From positions 2,046,001-2,110,000 of the forward strand of contig JAWKHH010000001.1 in assembly GCA_041394945.1 (NCBI GenBank): 64,000 nt of DNA, in the 5' to 3' direction. The stretch is from Bryobacteraceae bacterium (GTDB lineage Bacteria > Acidobacteriota > Terriglobia > Bryobacterales > Bryobacteraceae). Position 1 is the stretch's first letter. Each line of letters begins with the position of its first letter. The position numbers were made by a program, and so were the translations under genes. This document shows, piece by piece, positions 42,813-50,454 of this stretch. The notes under the pieces are model-generated. The model did not search any database and was not told the origin of the DNA. It was given only the letters and a program-made list of their open reading frames with translations.

Positions 42813-43562
42813 TTACGAAGCCAGATCCGCATAGGAAGCAAGCCGCACCCCGGCGGCGGCGACGGCATCGCGCACTTCGGGGGAAACCAATGCGGTGAGT
42901 TCCCGTTGGCGGCTTTGCTTGAGGCGTGTGCGCGCGGCTTGCAGTTCGGTCCCGCAGTGGCCGGGGTGGCACATGAATTCGCTCACGCCGCCAGGGAGGC
43001 GCCGGATGATCGAGGCCAGCGCCGCGGAGTCGAAGCGCCCGGTCTCACGGAAGCCGAGGAAGCGATCGACCATGCGGCAGCCATGCCGCGCGAGCACTCG
43101 CGCGGACCACGGAGCGAGTCCGGGAACGGGAAACTCCATCGGCAGCGTGCGGCGAACCCAACGGATGCCATGGCGCTCCGCGGCGCGGGCGACGGCGCTC
43201 AGGACGGCCGGCACCAGGTGAGTGTGCTTGTGGCTATCGAGATGGGTTGCCCGGACGCCGGCGGCGAGCACGCGCCGGATCTGCTCTTCGACGAGGGCGT
43301 CGACATCAAGGCGGCGCGCCGCCAGCGCGACCAGGAGTCTCGCCGGCGTCTGCGGAAAGCCGGGCTCGCCGACCAGAACCAGGTGCACGCCCACGCCGAG
43401 CGACGGATTCCGGCGGGCGAGCGAGACGGCGTGATCGAACGCCGCGCCGACGGCCATGATGGTGGTGGAGGTGAGAATGCCGGACCGGTGCGCCTCGACG
43501 ATGCCATCGTTCACGTCATGCGTGAAACCGAAATCGTCGGCGTTGACGATCAGCTTCTTCAG
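42813..43562 (-). CDS. ChbG/HpnK-family carbohydrate deacetylase (YdjC-like), CTG start
   Basis: 249 residues when begun at the CTG at 43562. The family N-terminus KKLIVNADDFGFTHDVNDG, which carries the metal-binding DD pair, lies upstream of the first ATG/GTG/TTG in frame (GTG 43514); beginning there would remove the active site. The CTG overlaps the mlaD stop by four bases (CTGA), the same geometry as the ATGA and GTGA overlaps elsewhere here. Other landmarks are LGVGVHLVL, THLDSHKHTHLVP with metal-ligand histidines, and MCHPGHC. Probably removes acetyl groups from a chito-oligosaccharide or lipid-linked sugar. Confidence 0.82.
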   Translation of the reverse strand: MKKLIVNADDFGFTHDVNDGIVEAHRSGILTSTTIMAVGAAFDHAVSLARRNPSLGVGVHLVLVGEPGFPQTPARLLVALAARRLDVDALVEEQIRRVLAAGVRATHLDSHKHTHLVPAVLSAVARAAERHGIRWVRRTLPMEFPVPGLAPWSARVLARHGCRMVDRFLGFRETGRFDSAALASIIRRLPGGVSEFMCHPGHCGTELQAARTRLKQSRQRELTALVSPEVRDAVAAAGVRLASYADLAS

Positions 43563-44644
43563 AAAAGGCTCAATTTGATGCTGAGGAACTTCTTCGGATT
43601 CTTCCGGAAATCCTTCATGAACTCGTGGAACTCGCGGGAGGTTCCGTTCAGCGACTCGTACAACTGCGGGTTCACCACCATCTGGCCGAGGGTGCCCTGG
43701 CCGGTGTTGATCTTGTCGAGCAGGGTATCCATGCGGCCGATGGCGCCCCGCAACTGCTGGTGGAACGCGTCGTCCTTGAGGAGCTTGCCCATCGTGCCCT
43801 TGCCGGCGTTGAGATCGGCCATGAGCGTCTTCACTTCGCCCATCACCTTGCGCATGTCGTCGTAGAGAGCCTGATCCTTGAGCAGACGGCCGGCGGTGCC
43901 CTGCCCCTGCTGGATGCCTTCGAGCAGCGAATTGACGCGGGCGATCGCGGTCCGGATGTCATCGTGCATCGTCTCGTCGTACATCAGGCGCGAGAGGGTG
44001 CCTTTTCCGGTGTTCAACTGCGCGACGATCTTGCGCGCCTCGGCGGCGGTGCCGTTGAGGTTGTTGTAAAGCTGCGGATCGTGGATCAACATGCCGATGC
44101 TGCCTTCGCCGCGTTCGATGACCTGAACGAGCCGGTCAATGCGCTTCAGCATCTCTTCGGCGGAGGCCAGGAACGTGTAGCCCTGTTCGACGACTTCCTC
44201 GTAGCCGGACACATCCTTGGATTTGAGTTCGCCGCCGGCCGGCACGGCCGTGGCTTCCTTTCCACGCTTGATGTTGATGTACTTCGTGCCGAGAACATTC
44301 GCGGCCGAAATGGCGGCTTCCGAATCCGAAGGGATTTGGCGAAGCCGGGACCGATCGACCTCCATCTCGACCTTGATCGTGCGTTTAGGGTCGTTCTTCT
44401 GCTCGGCGACAGGCGAAAGGTCGACGGCGGCAATCTTGCCGATCAGGATGCCATTGAGCCGGACATCGGCGCCCTTGGTGAGGGCAGCCGAATCGGGCAT
44501 ATAAGTGTAGAGAGTGGCCTGGTCCTGGAAGAACTTCGTGTCGCCAGTCATGAGGAAGAGAAGCACGGCCAGGATGACCATCGACACGGCGGCCACGATA
44601 CCAACCTTCAACTGCGACCAAGCGACTTTTTTTGCCGACGGCAT
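43559..44644 (-). CDS. MlaD-like MCE-domain lipid-transfer protein
   Basis: 361 residues. One N-terminal membrane helix (about 14-32), an MCE domain (about 40-130; ADVRLNGILIGKIAAVDL), then a C-terminal helical region made of five repeats whose G-x-G turns fall at residues 179, 213, 247, 281 and 315, an exact 34-residue period. It forms the periplasmic part of a phospholipid transporter with MlaE and MlaF, encoded just upstream. The stop codon overlaps the deacetylase start. The long repeated tail may form a tunnel, as in other MCE proteins. Confidence 0.87.
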   Translation of the reverse strand: MPSAKKVAWSQLKVGIVAAVSMVILAVLLFLMTGDTKFFQDQATLYTYMPDSAALTKGADVRLNGILIGKIAAVDLSPVAEQKNDPKRTIKVEMEVDRSRLRQIPSDSEAAISAANVLGTKYINIKRGKEATAVPAGGELKSKDVSGYEEVVEQGYTFLASAEEMLKRIDRLVQVIERGEGSIGMLIHDPQLYNNLNGTAAEARKIVAQLNTGKGTLSRLMYDETMHDDIRTAIARVNSLLEGIQQGQGTAGRLLKDQALYDDMRKVMGEVKTLMADLNAGKGTMGKLLKDDAFHQQLRGAIGRMDTLLDKINTGQGTLGQMVVNPQLYESLNGTSREFHEFMKDFRKNPKKFLSIKLSLF

Positions 44645-44667
44645 TCGCCTCTAGCGAGTTCCTTTCA

Positions 44668-45501
44668 TCACTTCATTCTGTCAAACCTGGCGAACTTCGC
44701 CACATAGGGATCGTCCGAACTCTCCAGTTCGGCCTGAGATCCCTCGAAAACGACACGGCCGTCGCCGAGAACGACGAACCGGGTCCGCCGGGCGTGGTCG
44801 CCGGCATCGCCGTTGGCAGGCTCCAACCGGTCAATCTTCGCATTGTAGCGGTAGTTGGCCAGCAGGTGCCCATCCTGGTAGCGATGCGTGGCGAGGGCGG
44901 TGGTGGTGTTGCGCGTGTCGCGCTCCTTGGCGATGAGCGCCATGATGGTGTTCGCCGTAATGGGGTCCAGCCCCGCGGTAGGGGAGTCGTAGAGCACGAG
45001 CGCCGGCCGCGTGACAACGGCGCGGGCGATCCCGACACGGCGCCGCATGCCGCCGGACAACTCGCTCGGGACCTTCTCAAGCGTGTGTTCGAGTTCCACG
45101 AATCGAAGCGCCTGCCGCACGCGGGTAGCGATTTCGCCGGCGGGCGGGCGCTGCGCTTTTTGGTTCTCGAGCGGATAAGCGACGTTCTCTTCGATGGTGA
45201 GCGAATCGAACAGCCCACCTTCCTGAAACAGGATGCCCATTTGCGAGCGTATCTCGCGCAGCGCGTCCTCGGTCATCGCGCCGGTATCGCGGCCGAACAG
45301 GTAGACGTGACCCTCGTCGGGCTTGATGAGTCCGAGCCCGGTCTTGAGCAATACGGTCTTGCCGCTGCCAGCGGCGCCGAGGATCACCACCGTCTCGCCT
45401 TCGCGGAGCGTGAGGCTGACGCTGTCGAGCGCGGTGACCTCGTCGTAGCGGACGGTGGCGCGATCGAATTTCAGAACCTCGGGCGCGCTCTCGTTGGCCA
45501 T
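44668..45501 (-). CDS. MlaF-like phospholipid ABC transporter ATPase
   Basis: 277 residues. Walker A GAAGSGKTVLLKT, signature SELSGGMRRRVGIARA, Walker B ALVLYDSPTAGLDP (Ser in place of the usual Glu at the catalytic position after Asp: the family has DEPT; here DSPT) and the H-region ALATHRYQDGHLL. It energises MlaE. It starts two bases after the mlaE stop. The DEPT-to-DSPT change would remove the catalytic base and is worth noting. Confidence 0.87.
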   Translation of the reverse strand: MANESAPEVLKFDRATVRYDEVTALDSVSLTLREGETVVILGAAGSGKTVLLKTGLGLIKPDEGHVYLFGRDTGAMTEDALREIRSQMGILFQEGGLFDSLTIEENVAYPLENQKAQRPPAGEIATRVRQALRFVELEHTLEKVPSELSGGMRRRVGIARAVVTRPALVLYDSPTAGLDPITANTIMALIAKERDTRNTTTALATHRYQDGHLLANYRYNAKIDRLEPANGDAGDHARRTRFVVLGDGRVVFEGSQAELESSDDPYVAKFARFDRMK

Positions 45502-45503
45502 CG

Positions 45504-46265
45504 CTATTTCAGGTTGATGAAGAACGATCCGATGAAGTAGGTGAGGACGATGATCCAGGCGCAGCTTACTACGACGGCTTTGGTGGTGGAAAGGCCGACC
45601 CCCTGCGTGCCGCCGGTGGTGGAGATGCCGTAGTGGCAGCCAACCAGCGCGATGACCATCGCGAAGACGAGCGGTTTGAGCAAGCCCTGCACGACGTCGT
45701 TGTATTCGAGCGCCTGCCATGAACTCGACCAGAACTGAGATCCAGTGGTGAGCCGAAGCAGGACGCAGCCGACAATGTAGCCTCCGACGAGGCCCATGAA
45801 ATCGGAAATGATGGTGAGCACGGGGAGCATCACGCCGGTGGCGATCAGCCGCGGCGTAACGAGCTTCTGAACCGGATCCGTGCCAAGCGCGCGCATCGCG
45901 TCGATCTGCTCGGTGACCTTCATCGAGCCCAGTTCGCTCGCCATCCCCGAGGCGTTGCGCCCGGCGACGAGGATCGCCGTCAGCACGGGCCCGAGTTCGC
46001 GCACGAGAGTAATGGAAACGATTTGGCCCACCTGGCCGCTGGCGCCGTACTGATTGAGCGCGCGGGCCATCTGCATCGTGATCACCGCGCCGGTGAAGAA
46101 GCCGACCAGCAGCACGAGCGGGATGCTGCCGACGCCAATGACGTCGGCCTGAATCGCGATGTCTCCTCCGTAATGCGGCGAACGGAAGATGTTCACGAAC
46201 GCGCGGCCGGTGAGGTTCAGAAAATTCTGCAGGTTCAGAACCGGGCCCTTGAGAAAGTCCAGCAT
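45504..46265 (-). CDS. MlaE-like phospholipid ABC transporter permease
   Basis: 253 residues, five to six membrane helices. The permease signature RELGPVLTAILVAGRNASGMASELG and MKVTEQIDAMRALGTDP are typical of MlaE (each shown in part). It is the membrane subunit of the MlaFED-type complex, which moves phospholipids between the membranes. First gene of the mlaE-mlaF-mlaD-deacetylase run; its promoter region is shared with the divergent peptidase gene. Confidence 0.92.
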   Translation of the reverse strand: MLDFLKGPVLNLQNFLNLTGRAFVNIFRSPHYGGDIAIQADVIGVGSIPLVLLVGFFTGAVITMQMARALNQYGASGQVGQIVSITLVRELGPVLTAILVAGRNASGMASELGSMKVTEQIDAMRALGTDPVQKLVTPRLIATGVMLPVLTIISDFMGLVGGYIVGCVLLRLTTGSQFWSSSWQALEYNDVVQGLLKPLVFAMVIALVGCHYGISTTGGTQGVGLSTTKAVVVSCAWIIVLTYFIGSFFINLK

Positions 46266-46306
46266 GCGAGGTGGCGGTGCACATGAGCGCCGCTTAAGCT
46301 CGATGC

Positions 46307-46312
46307 TACCAT
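46307..46312 (+). promoter_or_regulatory. Candidate extended -10 box (TGCTACCAT), P1 peptidase
   Basis: TACCAT with TGC upstream, 27 bases before the ATG at 46340. Confidence 0.35.
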
Positions 46313-46339
46313 AGGCGGCAGCATTACCCGCCTGAACGC

Positions 46340-47296
46340 ATGAAGGGCCTCACCGACATACCCGGCATCCTTGTGGGCCACGCCACAGACCGGGACGCGG
46401 TCACCGGTTGCACCGCGATTCTGTGTCCGCAGGGCGCGACGGCCGGAGCGGATGTGCGCGGGTCCGCAACGGGCACGTCGCAGTTGGATTTGCTTTCGCC
46501 AATGCACCTCAACGCGAAGGTCCACGGGATCTGCCTTTCCGGCGGGAGCGCGTTCGGGCTGGAGGCGGCGGCGGGAGTGGTGCGGTTTCTCGAATCGAAG
46601 GGGCACGGATTTCCGACCGGCGCGGGGGTGGTTCCGCTGGTGCCGGCGGCGATCCTGTTCGACCTGGGCGTGGCGCGGAAAGGCGTGCGTCCAGGGCGCG
46701 AGATGGGGCATCGGGCGGCCGAGGCGGCGACCGGTGACGCGGTGGCCGAGGGCTCCGTGGGCGCGGGAACCGGCGCGACGGTGGGCAAGTTGTACGGCGT
46801 TGCGAACGCAATGAAGTCCGGCATCGGTTCGGCGACGGTGTGGCTGGACGGGCCGTGCGCGGGCATTCGGGTGGCGGCGCTGGCCGCGGTGAACGCCTAC
46901 GGCGATGTGCTTGATCCGGAGAGTGGCCATATTCTTGCCGGGGCGCGGACGTCGCCGGAGGGACGTGAGTTCGCCAACATGGCGTACCAGATCAAGCGCG
47001 GCGCGCGCGGCGGGTTCCGCGGCGGGAACACAACGCTCGTGGTGGTGGCGACGAACGCGCGGCTATCGAAGATCGAGGCGAACAAGCTGGCTCAGTTCGG
47101 CTCCCTGGGGGTGGCGCGAACGATTTCCCCGGTGTGGACGACTTCGGACGGGGACCTGACATTCGCGTTGTCGCTCGGGGAGGATCGCGCCGATCTCACG
47201 GCGCTGGGCGTGGCGGCGGCGGAGGCGGTGGCGGCGGCTGTGCAGAGGTCCGTGCGAATGGCGGAGAGCCTGGGTGGAGTTCCAGGGTTGCGGTAG
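46340..47296 (+). CDS. P1-family (S58, DmpA-like) aminopeptidase
   Basis: 318 residues. The family is synthesised as a proenzyme and cut autocatalytically before a Ser/Thr that then acts as N-terminal nucleophile; here the likely cleavage is at GGNTTLVVVAT (about 232-242). Other features: DIPGILVGHATD at the N-terminus, LSGGSAFGLEAAAGV, and GAGTGATVGK. DmpA-type enzymes release N-terminal D- or L-amino acids, or hydrolyse beta-peptides. No signal peptide, so cytoplasmic. Its stop abuts the stop of the convergent MFS gene. Confidence 0.87.
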   Translation: MKGLTDIPGILVGHATDRDAVTGCTAILCPQGATAGADVRGSATGTSQLDLLSPMHLNAKVHGICLSGGSAFGLEAAAGVVRFLESKGHGFPTGAGVVPLVPAAILFDLGVARKGVRPGREMGHRAAEAATGDAVAEGSVGAGTGATVGKLYGVANAMKSGIGSATVWLDGPCAGIRVAALAAVNAYGDVLDPESGHILAGARTSPEGREFANMAYQIKRGARGGFRGGNTTLVVVATNARLSKIEANKLAQFGSLGVARTISPVWTTSDGDLTFALSLGEDRADLTALGVAAAEAVAAAVQRSVRMAESLGGVPGLR

Positions 47297-48553
47297 TTAC
47301 TCCGCCCAAACGGGCCGACGCGGATCGATGACAGCCCAGCACAGCGCGCCCAGGCAGTAGAGCACGCCGGTGAGGTAGATCGGGAACGTCCAATCCCCGT
47401 AGGTATCGACCATGCGCGCTATGAGGATAGGGCAGATGAATGCGCCGATCTGGCCGGAGGTGTTCATCGCCGCGCTCACCACGCCGGCGTTCTGGCCGCC
47501 GATGTCCAGGCAACTGCTCCACGCCGCGCCCAGCAGGAACGCCGACATTCCGCCGCCGAGGCCGATGAGAAGCGCCGCCATGAGGGGGTCCGGGGTCCAG
47601 ACGCCGGCGATCAGAAGCAGGCCGGCCAGGAACAACGACCCGCCGCCGGTGATGGCGCGACCGAGACGGACTCCGTAGCGGCGGCTCATGCGATCGCTGG
47701 TGATGCCGCCGAACAGATCGGCGGCGACCGAGAAGGTGAGCGGGAGGCCAGAGAGCACGCTGAAGGTGAAGGGGTCCGTGAAACCGCGTTCGGTGCGCAG
47801 GTAGGTGGGCAGCCAGGTGATGTAGAACATGAAGCCGTAGCTCTGCGTGAAATACATGCCGCAGAGCCCGAGGACGCTTCTGTTTGAGAGAAGCGTCCTC
47901 CATCGCGCCCAGGTGAGGTCGTGCGCGGCGGCGGGGACGCGCCCGTGCTCGATGAGGTCGCGTTCGGCGGCGTTGACGCCTTCGTGCTCGGCCGGTTCGT
48001 CGCGAAACCAGCGCCACCACACGACTGCCCAGACGAGGCCGATGAGTCCAAACATCACGAAGAGCGCGCGCCAATGGAAGTAGACAAGGAGCGCGGTGAC
48101 GATGGCCGGAGTGAGTCCGCCGGCGAGGTGCGCGCCCATGAAGAAGATGCCTTGCGCGGTACCGCGGTCGGCGAGGGGAAACCAGCGGGAAAAGGTGCGG
48201 GCCACGTTCGGCCAGGCGCCCGCTTCGCCCGCGCCGAAGAGAAACCGAAGCGCCAGCAGCGACGCGTAGTTGAATGCGGTGGCGGTGAGGATGGTGAATG
48301 CGGACCACCACAGCACGATGCGTGTGAGCACGCGCCGGGTGCCGATCTTGTCGCCCCAATGGCCGGTGGGAATCTCGAAGATCGCATAGGCCAGCGTGAA
48401 CGCGCTGAACACGAAGCCCATCTGCGTCTTGGTGAGCCCGAGATCCTCCATCATGCGCGGCGCGGTGATCGAGATGCAGATGCGATCGAGGTATGTGATC
48501 CCGGCGAGCAGCATGGCGAGGCCGAGCACCTTGTAGCGCGTGCGCGTGGGCAT
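47297..48553 (-). CDS. MFS transporter, ACS/phthalate-permease-like
   Basis: 418 residues, 12 membrane helices. It shows the loop motif GHWGDKIGTRRVL between helices 2 and 3 and GAGEAGAWPNVARTFSRWFP, typical of the anion:cation symporter family that carries organic or sugar acids (hexuronate, galactonate, tartrate). I chose the ATG at 48553 from three in-frame starts because TGATATCCT ends eight bases upstream of it. The next gene, divergent, starts only 25 bp away. Substrate not determined. Confidence 0.85.
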   Translation of the reverse strand: MPTRTRYKVLGLAMLLAGITYLDRICISITAPRMMEDLGLTKTQMGFVFSAFTLAYAIFEIPTGHWGDKIGTRRVLTRIVLWWSAFTILTATAFNYASLLALRFLFGAGEAGAWPNVARTFSRWFPLADRGTAQGIFFMGAHLAGGLTPAIVTALLVYFHWRALFVMFGLIGLVWAVVWWRWFRDEPAEHEGVNAAERDLIEHGRVPAAAHDLTWARWRTLLSNRSVLGLCGMYFTQSYGFMFYITWLPTYLRTERGFTDPFTFSVLSGLPLTFSVAADLFGGITSDRMSRRYGVRLGRAITGGGSLFLAGLLLIAGVWTPDPLMAALLIGLGGGMSAFLLGAAWSSCLDIGGQNAGVVSAAMNTSGQIGAFICPILIARMVDTYGDWTFPIYLTGVLYCLGALCWAVIDPRRPVWAE

Positions 48554-48561
48554 GAGCAGGC

Positions 48562-48571
48562 AGGATATCAT
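48562..48571. promoter_or_regulatory. Overlapping divergent -10 elements
   Basis: Minus strand TGATATCCT has its TATCCT at 48562-48567; plus strand TATCAT is at 48566-48571. They end eight and seven bases before the starts at 48553 and 48579. Overlap in the TA core would make a bidirectional promoter. Confidence 0.5.
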
Positions 48572-48578
48572 GATCGCC

Positions 48579-50447
48579 ATGAACGGGCCCTCGATCACTC
48601 GCGCGGTTTCCATGGCCGTGGCGGCGCTGCTGCTGGCCGCGGCAGCGCACCGTTTGACGGGCCAGGGCGCGGTGGCGTGGTCCAACCCGGGGCAGGAGGA
48701 TCTCACCTTCTGGGTGAACCACGACGGGCTGGAGCAGATCGACGTGGAAGGTCCGCTCGGGTTCGGAGACGCGGCGCGGATTCTGATGCGGCGGCGCGCC
48801 AACGCGGAGGCGCTGCGCGCGCAACGGGACCGGTTCGTCTTCACCGATCGCGACACGTCGAAGCTACCGTACGACCGCGCGGCGAGCTACGTCATCGGCG
48901 CCGGGCGCGTGTTCAATCTGATCGACGCTTCCGGACACGCGCATCGCGTGCTCGAGGACAAGCCGGGCAAGGTGACGCGGAAGGTGGGCGGGCGCGACAT
49001 CGCGTTCGACGTGCGTCCGCTGGTGCGGCTGAAGGTGAATGTCGCCCGGCCGGCGCGCGTCTATATCACAGGGGCCGACGGGCTGGGCTACGCGCCGAAG
49101 GGGACCATCAGCCGGTTCGCGGCGCTGCCGGCGGAGCAATATTTCCACGCCGCCGAGTCTTTCTCGATCGATCTCCCGGCGGGACGCACGACGATCGAAG
49201 CCACGCGCGGAATCGAACACACGCTAACGTCGCGGACCATCGATCTGCGCGAGGAGACAACGATCGACCTCGAAACGAAGCGGTGGATCGACATGGCGGA
49301 GCGCGGCTGGTATTCGGCGGACGCGCACATCCACGCCAACTACACCGCTCCGCACCACCAGAGCGTCACGCCGGGCGACGTGCTCACCTACACGCTGGCC
49401 GAGGATCTCCACATCCCGAACATGATGGTGGCAAACTCCTCGGGCTCGTTTCTTCACGATGAGGCGCTGTTCGAAGGACGTCCGCACCGGCTGAGCCAGC
49501 CGCCCTACTTCCTTTACTGGAACGAAGAGATGCGCAACGCCGGCGCGTATGGACACATGTGCTTTTTCGGGTTGAAGGCGCTAGTGGCGCCGCTCTACAC
49601 GGGCTTTCGCGACACTCCTTACGCCGACGACTATCCACCCAACTACGTTCAGGCGAAGGCAGCACGGGCGCAAGGCGGCGCCGTGAGCTACGCGCATCCG
49701 GGCTATTCGGCGGATATCGACGGCTTCAGCGCGCGGGAGCTACCGGTGGACGCCGCGCTCGGCGAGATCGACGCGCTCGACGTGATGAGCAACAACCCGG
49801 AGGACTTCGCGATGGAAAACTGGTATCGGCTTCTCAATACGGGTCTACGGGTGGGGATTTCGGCCGGAACGGACTCGTTCACCAACGTCGCCGATCACTA
49901 TACGCCGGGCGGCCACCGCGTCTACGCATACACCGGCGGCGCGCTGCGCTACGACCGGTGGATCGAGGCGTTCAAGCAGCATCGCACCTTCGCCACGAAT
50001 GGCCCGATGCTGTTTCTGGAAGTGAACGGCAACAAGCCGGGCAGCGAGATCCGGCTTCCCGCGGGCCGGCATACGATCGATGTTTCGCTGGGGTTCGAAT
50101 CCGCCGTGCCCACGTCGGCGCCGGAGTTGGTGGTGAACGGTGTAGCGCGCAAGGCCGCGTCGCGGATCACGCTGGATAGGAGCGCCTGGATTGCGGCGCG
50201 CGTCCGCGGGCCGTGGTCCCGCATGATCCTGAACGATTCCTACGCGTTCGCGCATACGAGTCCGGTTTGGGTGACGATCGGCGATGAGCCGGTGCGGATC
50301 GCCGAAGACGTGGAGTTTTGGAATCACTGGATCGATCAGTTGATCGATCGCGTGGATAAACGCGGGAAATTCTCGACGCCGGAACGGAAGCAGGAAGTGA
50401 TCGCGCTGTTCCGGCGCGCGCAGGAGCGCTACCGCGCGGTTCGATAA
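48579..50447 (+). CDS. CehA/McbA-family metallohydrolase (PHP-type), exported
   Basis: 622 residues. Signal-like N-terminus (AVSMAVAALLLAAAAHRL). From about residue 240 the metal-dependent hydrolase domain shows YSADAHIHANY, then SYAHPGYSA, then GISAGTDSF, matching PHP-like phosphoesterase metal ligands. CehA and McbA hydrolyse carbaryl, but most relatives have unknown substrates. The N-terminal half (about 30-235) resembles a beta-rich accessory region. ATG 48579 was preferred to 48570 because a TATCAT box lies seven bases before it. Confidence 0.72.
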   Translation: MNGPSITRAVSMAVAALLLAAAAHRLTGQGAVAWSNPGQEDLTFWVNHDGLEQIDVEGPLGFGDAARILMRRRANAEALRAQRDRFVFTDRDTSKLPYDRAASYVIGAGRVFNLIDASGHAHRVLEDKPGKVTRKVGGRDIAFDVRPLVRLKVNVARPARVYITGADGLGYAPKGTISRFAALPAEQYFHAAESFSIDLPAGRTTIEATRGIEHTLTSRTIDLREETTIDLETKRWIDMAERGWYSADAHIHANYTAPHHQSVTPGDVLTYTLAEDLHIPNMMVANSSGSFLHDEALFEGRPHRLSQPPYFLYWNEEMRNAGAYGHMCFFGLKALVAPLYTGFRDTPYADDYPPNYVQAKAARAQGGAVSYAHPGYSADIDGFSARELPVDAALGEIDALDVMSNNPEDFAMENWYRLLNTGLRVGISAGTDSFTNVADHYTPGGHRVYAYTGGALRYDRWIEAFKQHRTFATNGPMLFLEVNGNKPGSEIRLPAGRHTIDVSLGFESAVPTSAPELVVNGVARKAASRITLDRSAWIAARVRGPWSRMILNDSYAFAHTSPVWVTIGDEPVRIAEDVEFWNHWIDQLIDRVDKRGKFSTPERKQEVIALFRRAQERYRAVR

Positions 50448-50454
50448 CAAGGTC

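Noticed and set aside
43514..43516. GTG as the start of the ChbG-type deacetylase
   Set aside because: It would delete the conserved NADDFG metal-binding segment that is encoded in frame just upstream.
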